From Mycolicibacterium boenickei (lineage in GTDB: Bacteria; Actinomycetota; Actinomycetes; Mycobacteriales; Mycobacteriaceae): a DNA stretch of 64,000 bases. Numbering within the stretch: position 1 is the stretch's first letter; every line of letters starts with the position of its first letter. The notes under the pieces are model-generated. The model did not search any database and was not told where the DNA came from. It saw nothing but the letters and a program-made list of their open reading frames with translations. Positions 1 through 7,747 of this stretch are shown one piece after another. A program made the translations under genes and the position numbers. The DNA is taken from contig NZ_AP022579.1 in the NCBI RefSeq assembly GCF_010731295.1, positions 4,464,001 to 4,528,000 on the forward strand, written 5' to 3'.

Positions 1-38
1 CGCGTATCTAGACGCCGCGTGTCAAGCTTTTCGCCCGA

Positions 39-67
39 TTGACTGTGTCGGCGCTCACACATAATGT
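39..67 (+). promoter_or_regulatory. Putative SigA-type promoter of the allantoinase gene
   Basis: TTGACT at 39-44, a 17-base spacer and TAATGT at 62-67 fit a housekeeping -35/-10 pair. It lies about 65 bases before the ATG at 132. Confidence 0.5.
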
Positions 68-131
68 TTATCTACGATGGGGTTCTACTTCCACGATGAG
101 GAATCATGTTCGTAACATTGGAGAGCTGCCG

Positions 132-1499
132 ATGACCGCCGACGCCCCTGAACAGTCGAATCGACCCGATTACGACCTGGTGGTCCGCGGCGAACGCACC
201 CTGACGACGGCAGGAATCGTCGCTCGCGAGATCGGCATCCGCGACGGTCGCGTCGTGGCGATCGAGCCGCTGGGGAGTGGCCTCACCGGCGCGGAGATCG
301 TCGAACTCACCGACGACCAAGTGATGATCCCCGGCTTGGTCGATACGCACGTCCACGTCAACGAGCCGGGCCGCACCGAGTGGGAGGGGTTCGATTCCGC
401 TACCCGCGCAGCGGCGGCCGGCGGTGTGACCACGCTGATCGACATGCCGCTCAACTCGATCCCGCCGACGGTCAATGTCGAAGCACTCAACGCCAAGCGG
501 GCGGCGGCGTCGGGCAAGACGCACATCGACGTCGGTTTCTGGGGTGGCGCGATCCCCGGCAACACCGACGATCTGCGCGGCCTGCACGACGATGGCGTGT
601 TCGGCTTCAAGTGCTTCCTGCTGCACTCCGGCGTCGACGAGTTCCCGCATCTGGACGCGGACGAGATGGAGAAGGACATGGCCGTGCTGGCCGGCTTCGA
701 CTCCATGATGATCGTGCACGCCGAGGACTCCCGCGCCATCGACCATGCCCCCTCGGCCGAGGGGGACCGGTACGAGCGGTTCCTGGCGTCGCGACCGCGC
801 GGCGCCGAGAATGTGGCGATCGCCGAGGTCATCGAGCGCGCTCGGTGGACCGGTGCCCGCGCACATATCCTGCACCTGTCGTCCTCGGACGCACTGCCGA
901 TGCTCGCCACCGCGAAGCGCGACGGCGTCAAGATCTCCGTCGAAACGTGCCCGCACTACTTGACCCTGCTGGCCGAGGAGATCCCGAACGGCGCAACCGC
1001 ATTCAAGTGCTGTCCGCCGATTCGTGAAGCGTCGAATCGGGAACTTCTGTGGCAGGGCCTGCTCGACGGCACGATCGACTGCATCGTGTCTGACCACTCA
1101 CCGTCGACGATCGACCTGAAAGACGTCGAGAACGGTGACTTCGGGGTTGCTTGGGGCGGCGTCGCGTCGCTGCAGCTCGGCCTGTCGTTGATCTGGACCG
1201 AGGCCAAGCGTCGGGGGATAGAACTCACGCGGGTGGTCGAGTGGATGGCGGCCAAACCCGCCGCGCTCGCCGGCCTGAACAACAAGGGCAAGATCGCGCT
1301 CGGCTACGACGCTGATTTCGCGATCTTCGAGCCGGAGTCAGCGCAGGTCGTCGACGTACACAAGCTGCACCACAAGAACCCGATCAGCCCGTACGACGGA
1401 CGTGCACTCGCCGGTGTCGTGACCAGTACCTGGTTGCGCGGCAAGAAGATTGACTTCCAGACCGCACAGGGTCGGATGCTGCGGCGCGGAGGCGTGTAG
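132..1499 (+). CDS. allB: Allantoinase (cyclic amidohydrolase family)
   Basis: 455 aa, the usual size for AllB. The enzyme opens the hydantoin ring of allantoin to allantoate in purine-nitrogen salvage, in the cytosol. Visible metal-site features are HVH (about H73/H75), the lysine expected to be carbamylated in GFKCFLLHSG (about K160), H196 in HAEDS, H248 in HILHLSS and D321 in SDHSPST. The ATG at 132 is chosen because GGAGAG lies six bases upstream and the conserved protein begins there; an open frame continues back to 39 without a ribosome site. Dihydropyrimidinase or another hydantoinase is the main alternative. No other urate-pathway gene is adjacent. Confidence 0.88.
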   Translation: MTADAPEQSNRPDYDLVVRGERTLTTAGIVAREIGIRDGRVVAIEPLGSGLTGAEIVELTDDQVMIPGLVDTHVHVNEPGRTEWEGFDSATRAAAAGGVTTLIDMPLNSIPPTVNVEALNAKRAAASGKTHIDVGFWGGAIPGNTDDLRGLHDDGVFGFKCFLLHSGVDEFPHLDADEMEKDMAVLAGFDSMMIVHAEDSRAIDHAPSAEGDRYERFLASRPRGAENVAIAEVIERARWTGARAHILHLSSSDALPMLATAKRDGVKISVETCPHYLTLLAEEIPNGATAFKCCPPIREASNRELLWQGLLDGTIDCIVSDHSPSTIDLKDVENGDFGVAWGGVASLQLGLSLIWTEAKRRGIELTRVVEWMAAKPAALAGLNNKGKIALGYDADFAIFEPESAQVVDVHKLHHKNPISPYDGRALAGVVTSTWLRGKKIDFQTAQGRMLRRGGV

Positions 1500-1634
1500 C
1501 GCAAGGTGATCGTAGAATCACGGCGCGTGGACGTGAGCCTCGATGGTCGACCGGCGGTGGACGGAGAACCTGACCCTGCCGGCGCCTCTGAATTGGTGCG
1601 CGGAGGGTCTGCGCCGACGACCTAGCCTTGGGGC

Positions 1635-2288
1635 ATGGGCGAGGGGATGGCCGTCGGATCATTGCGACGGGCTTACGAAGCGATGGTTTCCGCCGACGTC
1701 GGACCCTTCCTGCGGTCGCGTGGATTCGACGTGTCCGGCCCCAGCTTCGAGCGGAAACGGGGACCGCTCTATGACGTGATCAACTTTCAGGGCGACCGGC
1801 ACAACGGGACCATGTCGTGGCATGGATTCTTCGTCAACGTGGGCATCGGATCGGCTGAGATCGATGCCGCGTGCCCCGGATACGAGCGAGCGGGGCATCC
1901 GCTCAAAGGTTCACTACTGCAACGTCGTTGGGAACATTTGGTACCTGATTTACCATACGAGGTGCGGTTCGCGCATGGCACCGACATGCGGGAGTTCGCC
2001 GCGGCTCTCTGCGGCGGTTTCGACCTGACTCTGGCTGAGATGGAACGGATAAGCACTACTGAGCAGTTAGTGCGATATGCAGTCGAGAACAACTTGCTCA
2101 TCGAATACGACAAGACCTGCCGATACCTCGCCGCAATCGACGACATCGACATACTGACGGAATATGTCACGACGTTGCATAACTGCTTCGGGCATCAAAG
2201 CCGTTGGTCGATCTTCGACCGCAACATCAGCACGGCTGTTGGGTGCTGGGCGGAGGTACTGCGGGAGCGAGAAATTCTGGACCCGTAA
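1635..2288 (+). CDS. DUF4304 domain protein
   Basis: 217 aa. The first 100 residues have the DUF4304 pattern: an N-terminal helix ending in FLRSRGFDVSGPSFERKRG, then YDVINFQGDRHNG and a strand FFVNVGIG. The function of the family is unknown; members are scattered in accessory regions. There is no signal peptide or membrane segment. It stands alone at the left end of a patch of accessory genes that includes a toxin-antitoxin pair and an HNH nuclease. The ATG at 1635 has only a weak purine tract (TTGGGG) before it, so the exact start is uncertain. Confidence 0.65.
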   Translation: MGEGMAVGSLRRAYEAMVSADVGPFLRSRGFDVSGPSFERKRGPLYDVINFQGDRHNGTMSWHGFFVNVGIGSAEIDAACPGYERAGHPLKGSLLQRRWEHLVPDLPYEVRFAHGTDMREFAAALCGGFDLTLAEMERISTTEQLVRYAVENNLLIEYDKTCRYLAAIDDIDILTEYVTTLHNCFGHQSRWSIFDRNISTAVGCWAEVLREREILDP

Positions 2289-2375
2289 CCATGGCAACGC
2301 GGCCACATGACCCACGTGTCGAACGGGTTTGCAATGACCTCCACAGGTGTGTCTCACCGGTAATACGCTTGATGC

Positions 2376-2615
2376 ATGACCGAGGTAGTGACAGTTCGCG
2401 ACCTACGCAACCACGGTGGGGAAGTGCTGCGCAGGGTGGAACGGGGTGAGCGGATCGTGGTGACGCGTGATGGCACGGCGGTGGCCGAGCTGAGCCCGTT
2501 ACCGCGTCGTAGTGTCAGTCCGACTGAACTGATTCGCCGTCGCCGAAACCTGCCGCGCGTGGACGTGGAGACGTTGCGTTCAGATGTGGACAGCGTGATG
2601 GACCCAGCGTTGTGA
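2376..2615 (+). CDS. vapB: VapB-type antitoxin (Phd/YefM-like fold)
   Basis: 79 aa. The N-terminal half, TVRDLRNHGGEVLRRVERGE followed by RIVVTRDGTAVAEL, is the typical Phd/YefM DNA-binding fold of antitoxins. The C-terminal 25 residues are a basic-then-acidic tail expected to wrap the toxin. Its stop overlaps the toxin start by four bases (GTGA), the standard translationally coupled arrangement. The complex normally represses its own promoter, which would lie in 2289-2375. Confidence 0.85.
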   Translation: MTEVVTVRDLRNHGGEVLRRVERGERIVVTRDGTAVAELSPLPRRSVSPTELIRRRRNLPRVDVETLRSDVDSVMDPAL

Positions 2616-3037
2616 CAGGGCCGGCCGACCAGTCACGAGGCATGCTCGACACGTCCACGGTGATTCTGCTCGGCCGCCTGGCGGATCCGGACGAGCTGCC
2701 AAACGAATCCGTGATCAGTGCGGTAACCCTCGCTGAGCTGTCCGTCGGGCCGCATGTGGCGCAGACGGATGCGGAACGTAGTGCGCGGCAGCAGCACCTG
2801 CAGCAGGCAGAGGCGGATTTCGAAGTCCTTCCGTTCGACGCCGAGAGTGCGCGGGCATTTGGGGGTGTCGCTGCAGCGTTGCGTACTTCGGGCCGCAAAC
2901 CCGCCGCGCGGGCCTATGACGCGCTCATTGCGGCCAGCGCCGTCGCGCATGGTGTGCCGTTGTACACGTGCAGCCCAGCTGACTTTTCCGGGATACCTCA
3001 GCTGGACCTACGCGCGGTTACTCGCCCGGACTATTAG
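2612..3037 (+). CDS. vapC: VapC-type PIN-domain ribonuclease toxin
   Basis: 141 aa. A PIN-domain endoribonuclease toxin with the expected acidic residues: MLDTSTVILL (first Asp), VTLAELSVGP (Glu) and AYDALIAASA (Asp), ending in the usual TCSPADF strand. The family cleaves tRNA or rRNA when released from its antitoxin; the target here cannot be told from sequence. GTG start at 2612 overlaps the vapB stop. The neighbours (DUF4304, YaeQ, ParA, HNH nuclease) suggest an acquired segment. Confidence 0.88.
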   Translation: MTGPADQSRGMLDTSTVILLGRLADPDELPNESVISAVTLAELSVGPHVAQTDAERSARQQHLQQAEADFEVLPFDAESARAFGGVAAALRTSGRKPAARAYDALIAASAVAHGVPLYTCSPADFSGIPQLDLRAVTRPDY

Positions 3038-3082
3038 AGGGTGGGCGCCAACGCCATCGACCAGCACCTCGGGCTCAGACGC

Positions 3083-3634
3083 TCACTGCAATGGCTCGGG
3101 CGTGAAGGTGACGTCGACTCCGCCCACGGTCATCGTCACCTGACCTTCGATCACCATCACCTGCGCCGAGACCCGTCGATCGACAGTCTGGGCCAGTTGC
3201 TGCACCGGCGCGTGCGGTATCTGCACCACCGACAGGTTCGGCAGCCCCGCCACTTTGGGGCCGACGGTGCGCCACCAGGTGGCCACACCGGCGGCGAACG
3301 GGAACAGCAGCACCTGGTCGGACTGGCTGGCTGCCTTGCTCAAGACGCGTTCGTCAGGCTGGCCGACGTTGATCCACTCCAGGATCCGGCCGGTGTAGTC
3401 CGCGAGCCGCAAGTCCGGCACGCCAGGGGTGGACAGACCCGCCCCGAACGCCAACTCACCGTCGACGTCGCTGAGTCGGTGTGCGCGCAGCCCGAACGCC
3501 AACAACCGCACCACCATCCGCTCATCGGTCTCACTGGGATGACGGGCCACGGTCAGCGCGTGATCGGCGTAATAACCGTGATCGACATCGGAGATGCCAA
3601 GTTCGACTTTGAATACCGTTGAAGAAAGGGCCAC
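3083..3634 (-). CDS. yaeQ: YaeQ family protein
   Basis: 183 aa with a GTG start. The N-terminus ALSSTVFKVELGISDVDHG and the block LTVARHPSETDERMVVRLLAF match the YaeQ family closely, as do ILEWINVGQPDE and the C-terminal VMIEGQ-like strand. YaeQ proteins have a PD-(D/E)XK-like fold but no firmly established activity. The start at 3634 is chosen because the family begins exactly there. The gene converges on vapC with about 45 bases between stops. Confidence 0.85.
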   Translation of the reverse strand: MALSSTVFKVELGISDVDHGYYADHALTVARHPSETDERMVVRLLAFGLRAHRLSDVDGELAFGAGLSTPGVPDLRLADYTGRILEWINVGQPDERVLSKAASQSDQVLLFPFAAGVATWWRTVGPKVAGLPNLSVVQIPHAPVQQLAQTVDRRVSAQVMVIEGQVTMTVGGVDVTFTPEPLQ

Positions 3635-3979
3635 GTCATAGTGTCCACCCAGGTGGTGTACCTCGAGCAATCGGGCCGCTTGAGTAGTCAGACCGCCGCG
3701 CTATCCGTCGGCGTGGGGCACAGCGTGGGCGAGGTCCACTTCGGCTGCGGTGACAGCCAGGGGGTTCCCGGAAGAAGCCGGGACGAACGGCTTCTCCTGT
3801 GTCCACCACATAGGATCAAAGGCCGCCGATCAGCTCGCCGTGATTGCCGTTCACATCGAGGGTGGCGAAGGGATATCCGCTGCTCGACATATCAGGGGAG
3901 GACGCGCAGTGTCTGGCAACAGCGCGAACAGGATGGAGGAATGCAGCGAGGTGAGGAAGGCATTGCATAAGGGCTCGCT
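3635..3979. other. Intergenic stretch between yaeQ and the ParA-like gene
   Basis: About 345 bases holding the two divergent promoters. AAGGG at 3969-3973 is the likely ribosome site for the GTG at 3980. A 25-codon frame at 3909-3986 overlaps that start but has no support beyond being open. Nothing else recognisable was seen. Confidence 0.4.
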
Positions 3980-4780
3980 GTGGTAGCCGTTTCGGTGCTG
4001 GTGCTTTCGGGCAAGGGCGGGACAGCGAAAACACTATGGCAGATGATGCTGGCAGGGGAGGCCTCGCGGGCCGGGATCTCCGCGTTGTTGGTCGACGCGG
4101 ACCCGGAGCGAAATCTGTCTAATCACTTTGGGGTGTCGCAGCATTCGACCGGCTTGGGTTCGGTGCTTGAGGATGCGGATATCAGTTTTTGGGGGAACCC
4201 CGATAAGGGCGCGAAGCGAATCGATGAGGAGATCATTGAAACCAGGTGGCCCGGCATCGACTTGCTGCCTGCAGGTGCGTCCTTAGGTCGCGTTGCGGGC
4301 TTCGGCGTATCGGACACTGGATTGTTGCGGGCCATCTTTGACGCTGCCGGCATCTTCGGCCGCTATGAGGTTGTTTTGATCGACACCGGCGGCCGCACGG
4401 GCTCTCTGGAAGCCCTGGCCATGCATCTAGGTGACGTTGCGTACGCACCGATCACACCGACCCTTGATGCGGTACGCAAAGCCCGTGAGGCCCGTGACCG
4501 AGTTGAGCGGATCCAACGAACACATCCACTCAAGTGGGGTGGTGTAGTTTTGTCCGGTTTCGACCGTAGAAACGGCATCGACGAGTCGATCAGGGAACGG
4601 GTACACACGGAATTCGGCGACGAGGTCCGTGCTGAACTGCCACGGCGGGCCGTCATCAATGAGGCCTTTCAACTCGGAGATCGACTCGGTGACTATGCCG
4701 ACGCAACCGCGAAGAATCTCGCGCGAATCTTCCGAGATTTCCTGGAGCGCGACCTGCTTGGTCGAAACCCGAGCGACTGA
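3980..4780 (+). CDS. ParA/MinD-type P-loop ATPase, solitary
   Basis: 266 aa. The N-terminus VSVLVLSGKGGTAKT is a deviant Walker A motif of the ParA/MinD/Soj group, followed by LLVDADPERNLS (switch region) and VVLIDTGGRTGS (Walker B-like). ParA proteins position plasmids, chromosomes or protein cargo with a ParB-type partner. No parB or centromere-like repeat was seen nearby, so the cargo is unknown. GTG start with AAGGG six bases upstream. The coding sequence looks less GC-biased than its surroundings and converges on an HNH nuclease gene, which fits a remnant of a plasmid, integrative element or phage. Confidence 0.8.
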   Translation: MVAVSVLVLSGKGGTAKTLWQMMLAGEASRAGISALLVDADPERNLSNHFGVSQHSTGLGSVLEDADISFWGNPDKGAKRIDEEIIETRWPGIDLLPAGASLGRVAGFGVSDTGLLRAIFDAAGIFGRYEVVLIDTGGRTGSLEALAMHLGDVAYAPITPTLDAVRKAREARDRVERIQRTHPLKWGGVVLSGFDRRNGIDESIRERVHTEFGDEVRAELPRRAVINEAFQLGDRLGDYADATAKNLARIFRDFLERDLLGRNPSD

Positions 4781-4819
4781 CGGCGGCGAAGCATTGAAGG
4801 TGTGCCATCTGCGACCGCT

Positions 4820-5317
4820 CTACGCGGCCTCAGGGGACAGGTGCGCTCGAAGGTAGGTGATTGCCGCGGCTAGACGCACGGGATCGTCGCCGAACGCACC
4901 TAATCCAGCGTTACAGGATGGGCACAACAATCCGCGAACTGCGCCAGTGACGTGATCGTGGTCGACGGCCAGGGGCACTTTCGCGAGCGGTTTGCCGTCT
5001 GCGCGAGGTCGGCCGCCGACACGCTTCAGATCAATCGCAGTTTCATCTCGTCCGCAGATGGCGCAACGGTATTCCTGTGCCGCCCGATAAGAATCGTACT
5101 CTTCGGGCGTGATCCGATACTTAGCCCACAGATTCGCACGCCGAACCTCTTGGGGGTCTTGCAGAAGCCTGCGGGCCCGTTGGTAGCACGCCCCACATAA
5201 CGGATCGGGTTGTAGCCGCACTATCTGTTTTCGCGGTTTCAATTTGCCGCACCCGTCGAGCGGAGAACAGCGCAGCAACACTGTCTCTGACGTTTTTGTC
5301 ACCGTCGCGTCGGCCAT
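4820..5317 (-). CDS. Endonuclease VII-type HNH nuclease
   Basis: 165 aa. The C-terminal half carries CAICGRDE, then VDHDHVTGAVRGLLCPSC and NAGLG, the signature of the recombination endonuclease VII family, whose phage members resolve branched DNA. A second Cys pair group at the N-terminus (CSPLDGC and CGAC) may bind another zinc. Such genes are common in actinophages and integrated elements. No capsid or terminase gene is adjacent, so this is a free-standing or remnant copy. The ATG at 5317 has GGAAG about nine bases upstream on the minus strand. Confidence 0.82.
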   Translation of the reverse strand: MADATVTKTSETVLLRCSPLDGCGKLKPRKQIVRLQPDPLCGACYQRARRLLQDPQEVRRANLWAKYRITPEEYDSYRAAQEYRCAICGRDETAIDLKRVGGRPRADGKPLAKVPLAVDHDHVTGAVRGLLCPSCNAGLGAFGDDPVRLAAAITYLRAHLSPEAA

Positions 5318-5786
5318 ACGTGGAGTCTTCCAGGAGGGCCCGACAAGTTGACATAGTGTAGCTTATCGGTACATTGTCCACCTGGTGATAACCGACTGTC
5401 GCCGGCGTGCAGTCGATCTCTTCTCTGACCTACGGAGTCGTTCTCTGGAACTACTCGTGTCCAACCATCGTCCGTCTCGTTCGTGGCCTGGCCTGGCCTG
5501 TGCGATGTGTAAACCGCATAATCGTCGCCCACGCGCCGTTGGCTGGGATTCGTCCGCGGGCACTCATGTCGATCCATCAGTGGCGACGGCCCACGCACGC
5601 TCCTCATCACCCCCGGGTCGCTTCTATAATTACGTCACAGTGACGATTTATCGCTAGGTGCCTGTGTGTCAAATTCCATTGCAGTGCAGGCACTTTGGAC
5701 TTCCGCTGGGCTGAGGTCGAGCTCGGCGCCGGCTTCGAGCGCTTGGCCGATGATAGCGTTGTCATTGACTGTAAGGGGCTGACCAG
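5318..5786. other. Long intergenic region with one strong palindrome
   Basis: About 470 bases between the HNH gene and the lipoprotein gene, transcribed divergently. Short open frames on both strands have no ribosome site or family resemblance. The only clear structure is the palindrome at 5633-5645, next to an AT-rich stretch (CTATAATTA) that could be promoter DNA for the lipoprotein. Confidence 0.4.
5633..5645. promoter_or_regulatory. Palindrome CGTCAC-A-GTGACG, upstream copy
   Basis: A perfect 13-base odd palindrome. The surrounding 16 bases (5631-5646) recur exactly, in inverted orientation, at 6146-6161 on the other side of the lipoprotein gene. Operator-like; the regulator is not identified. 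Confidence 0.45.
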
Positions 5787-6122
5787 ATGATTTTTGGGGC
5801 GAGGCGGACTCGGCGGCGAGTTGCGCTGCTGCTGCCCCTGATGGCCGCGGCGATGCTCGCCGCCGGCTGCTCGAGCGATCCGGGCCAACGGATCGCATCG
5901 GACGATCCCGTGACAACGCTGCCGGTCCCAGGCACCATGCCACCGTTCCCATATCCCAGCGATGTTCCACCGGTGCCGCTACCCAGCGCGGTGCCTACGG
6001 TCCAGCTGCCGAGCGACATTCCGCGGGCTCAACTTCCGGCCGATGTACCCCAGATCGAATTGCCTGCTGCGATCCCCCAGGTCCAGTTGCCTTCCGCGAT
6101 CCCTCCAATCCCCTTCCCATAA
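5787..6122 (+). CDS. Lipoprotein with six tandem 9-residue proline repeats
   Basis: 111 aa. A basic N-terminus and hydrophobic core end in the lipobox MLAAGC (Cys28), so the protein should be lipidated on the outer face of the membrane. Residues 57-110 are exactly six consecutive 9-mers of the form P-[SA]-[DA]-[VI]-P-x-x-x-[LF] (for example PSDVPPVPL, PSAVPTVQL, PADVPQIEL). The tail is likely an extended proline-rich rod or spacer in the cell wall. There is no enzymatic domain and the family is not recognised. It converges on the phosphotransferase gene; matched palindromes lie on both sides of it. Confidence 0.75.
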   Translation: MIFGARRTRRRVALLLPLMAAAMLAAGCSSDPGQRIASDDPVTTLPVPGTMPPFPYPSDVPPVPLPSAVPTVQLPSDIPRAQLPADVPQIELPAAIPQVQLPSAIPPIPFP

Positions 6123-6146
6123 AGAAGGCCCCAGAAGGGCGATATT

Positions 6147-6159
6147 CGTCACTGTGACG
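6147..6159. promoter_or_regulatory. Palindrome CGTCAC-T-GTGACG, downstream copy
   Basis: Inverted counterpart of the 5633-5645 palindrome; the 16-base identity runs over 6146-6161. It lies 25 bases after the lipoprotein stop. It is too short and lacks a T-tract, so a terminator is unlikely. Confidence 0.4.
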
Positions 6160-6200
6160 TATTATGTTGCGGCGGAACGGATTTGGTCAGCAGCGTCGGT

Positions 6201-7124
6201 TCACTGCGCGTCCCCGGTCAGCTCTTCGTACAGCCCTTCCAGGGCGGTGTGGTCGTCTTCGGTGCCGAGATGCGGAGCGGCGAACCATCTTGCGTACTCG
6301 GCGATCTCGGTGAGCCGCCAGTCCAGCGCGAACAGCTCTAGCATCGCGGGGTCGGGCCGCAATAGCTCGTATACCGCGGCAGGTAGGTCGGCGTAGTCTC
6401 GTTCGGGCGGTGCAAGAGCCAGCGATTCCCAATCGACCAGCTGCACGCCGTCGGCGGTCACGACCTGGTTGTCGTTGTGTGGCTCGCCATGTGTCGGTAC
6501 CCATTCGTCGCGTCGGGCACGCGCTGCCTCCGCGAGGTCCAGGTAGCGCTCGGTCCAGCGTTGGATCGGTTCAATGTGCGCGGTAAGGGCCAGCCGCGCC
6601 TCCTCTGCCAGCGGGCCGCTCGTCCAGGGCTCGGCGGTGTGAATTCGCAGCTCGTGGCCGAATGAAACACCGACTTTCGGACTCCATGGCCGAAGCCCTT
6701 CAGGTGGAATGGCGCGATGCAGCGCATCCAGGGCCAGAACCACTTCGCGGACATGCCGGGGTTCGCGGGCCTGTGCCTCGGTCGGGCTGCTGCCCTGAAG
6801 CCACGGCGTCACGCTGAGTACACCGACCCCGACATCGACGGTGAATTGTCCAGACCGGGCCGGCAGCGGTGCACACACCATGTTCAAACCAGCGACGGCC
6901 AGGGCGGCGGCTCCGGCGTAGGCAGCCTCGAGAGACGATGCGGTGTGTCGGGGTTCGAGCTGGTCCAACGTCACGAACAACGTGGTCCCGCCGCCGATCA
7001 CTCGCCAGTGGTGCGCACCGAAACCCCATGGCAAATAACTGATGTCGGTGACCTGGGGCAACCAGTGCGCAGCAACCACAGTGGCGATCGTCTCATCGCC
7101 AATGGACACGGGGCGGGACAGCAC
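6201..7124 (-). CDS. APH-like phosphotransferase family protein
   Basis: 307 aa. The C-terminal part has the Brenner-type catalytic loop in degenerate form, WVPTHGEPHNDN, followed by QLVDWESLALAPPERDYADL, which supplies the metal-binding acidic residue. This places it in the aminoglycoside/choline/homoserine phosphotransferase superfamily, which phosphorylates small hydroxylated substrates with ATP. HGE replaces the usual HGD. The substrate is unknown and antibiotic resistance should not be assumed. GTG at 7124 is chosen for an upstream AGGA; GTG at 7109 is the alternative. Its promoter region is shared with the CBS protein gene. Confidence 0.75.
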   Translation of the reverse strand: MLSRPVSIGDETIATVVAAHWLPQVTDISYLPWGFGAHHWRVIGGGTTLFVTLDQLEPRHTASSLEAAYAGAAALAVAGLNMVCAPLPARSGQFTVDVGVGVLSVTPWLQGSSPTEAQAREPRHVREVVLALDALHRAIPPEGLRPWSPKVGVSFGHELRIHTAEPWTSGPLAEEARLALTAHIEPIQRWTERYLDLAEAARARRDEWVPTHGEPHNDNQVVTADGVQLVDWESLALAPPERDYADLPAAVYELLRPDPAMLELFALDWRLTEIAEYARWFAAPHLGTEDDHTALEGLYEELTGDAQ

Positions 7125-7248
7125 GGGCCGAATCCTAAAAGATGTGCGCCCGGACGAGAAAGGGATTTTCCGTCCTGTCAAACCGACCTGTGGGCACCGG
7201 CCGAGGTCTCGCAGTTACTAGTTGCTTCGCCAAAGTGCCGGATGACAG

Positions 7249-7262
7249 AAGACTTAAGTCCC
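7249..7262. promoter_or_regulatory. DosR-box-like site upstream of the CBS protein gene
   Basis: AAGACTTAAGTCCC. It fits the mycobacterial DosR palindrome GGGACTWWAGTCCC with a perfect right half and two mismatches on the left. Followed by TATCC. It ends 35 bases before the ATG at 7298. CBS proteins of the Hrp1 type are known DosR targets in M. tuberculosis. Confidence 0.65.
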
Positions 7263-7297
7263 TATCCGCAGCAGATGCGTGGTGCCACGATCGTGCC

Positions 7298-7711
7298 ATG
7301 GTCAATGTTCTCTCAGCCGGTTCGATCTCGGTCGCGGATCTCATCGGTGAAGCAGTGTTTCGGGTGCCCTCCGACGCGACCGTCGCGACGGCTGCAGAGG
7401 CCATGGTCGAGGCCGGGATCGGCGCCGTGGTGGTCGGCGACCAGGAACGGCCAGTGGCGCTGGTGAGCGAACGTGACGCCATACGTGTCATTGCCGCCCA
7501 TCGGGATCCAGCTTCGGTCCCCGCGGTCGATGTGGCAAGCACGAACCTGGTCTGGTGCGCGGCGTCCGACACGGTCGAACAAGTGGCCGTTCGGATGACC
7601 GACCGCCACATCCGGCACATCCTGGTAGAGCGTGCTGGTGTTTTGGTGGGCATCGTCTCTGCCCGTGATCTGCTGGGTGTCTATGCCGCCGAGGCTGACC
7701 CCGTGGTGTGA
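7298..7711 (+). CDS. Two-CBS-domain protein (Hrp1-like)
   Basis: 137 aa. Two CBS motifs make up the whole protein: VFRVPSDATVATAAEAMVEA... ending in LVSERDAIRVI, then WCAASDTVEQVAVRMTDRHI ending in IVSARDLLGVY. CBS pairs bind adenosyl ligands and act as sensors. The length and layout resemble Hrp1 (Rv2626c), a hypoxic response protein of M. tuberculosis, though orthology was not tested. The ATG at 7298 is where the domain begins; the open frame extends upstream without support. A DosR-box-like site 35 bases upstream supports hypoxia or nitric oxide control. Confidence 0.82.
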   Translation: MVNVLSAGSISVADLIGEAVFRVPSDATVATAAEAMVEAGIGAVVVGDQERPVALVSERDAIRVIAAHRDPASVPAVDVASTNLVWCAASDTVEQVAVRMTDRHIRHILVERAGVLVGIVSARDLLGVYAAEADPVV

Positions 7712-7747
7712 GCTCGTCGGCTGATAGTCACACCAGGCGTACGGCCG

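Noticed and set aside
3909-3986. 25-codon frame overlapping the ParA-like start
   Set aside because: GTG start without a ribosome site, no family resemblance, and its end simply overlaps the next start; chance is likely.
5385-5657. Open frames on both strands between the HNH and lipoprotein genes
   Set aside because: Composition unlike genes, no ribosome site, no domain; treated as non-coding.
6201-7124. Antibiotic resistance phosphotransferase
   Set aside because: Only superfamily motifs are present, in degenerate form (HGE instead of HGD); most such mycobacterial genes are not resistance genes.
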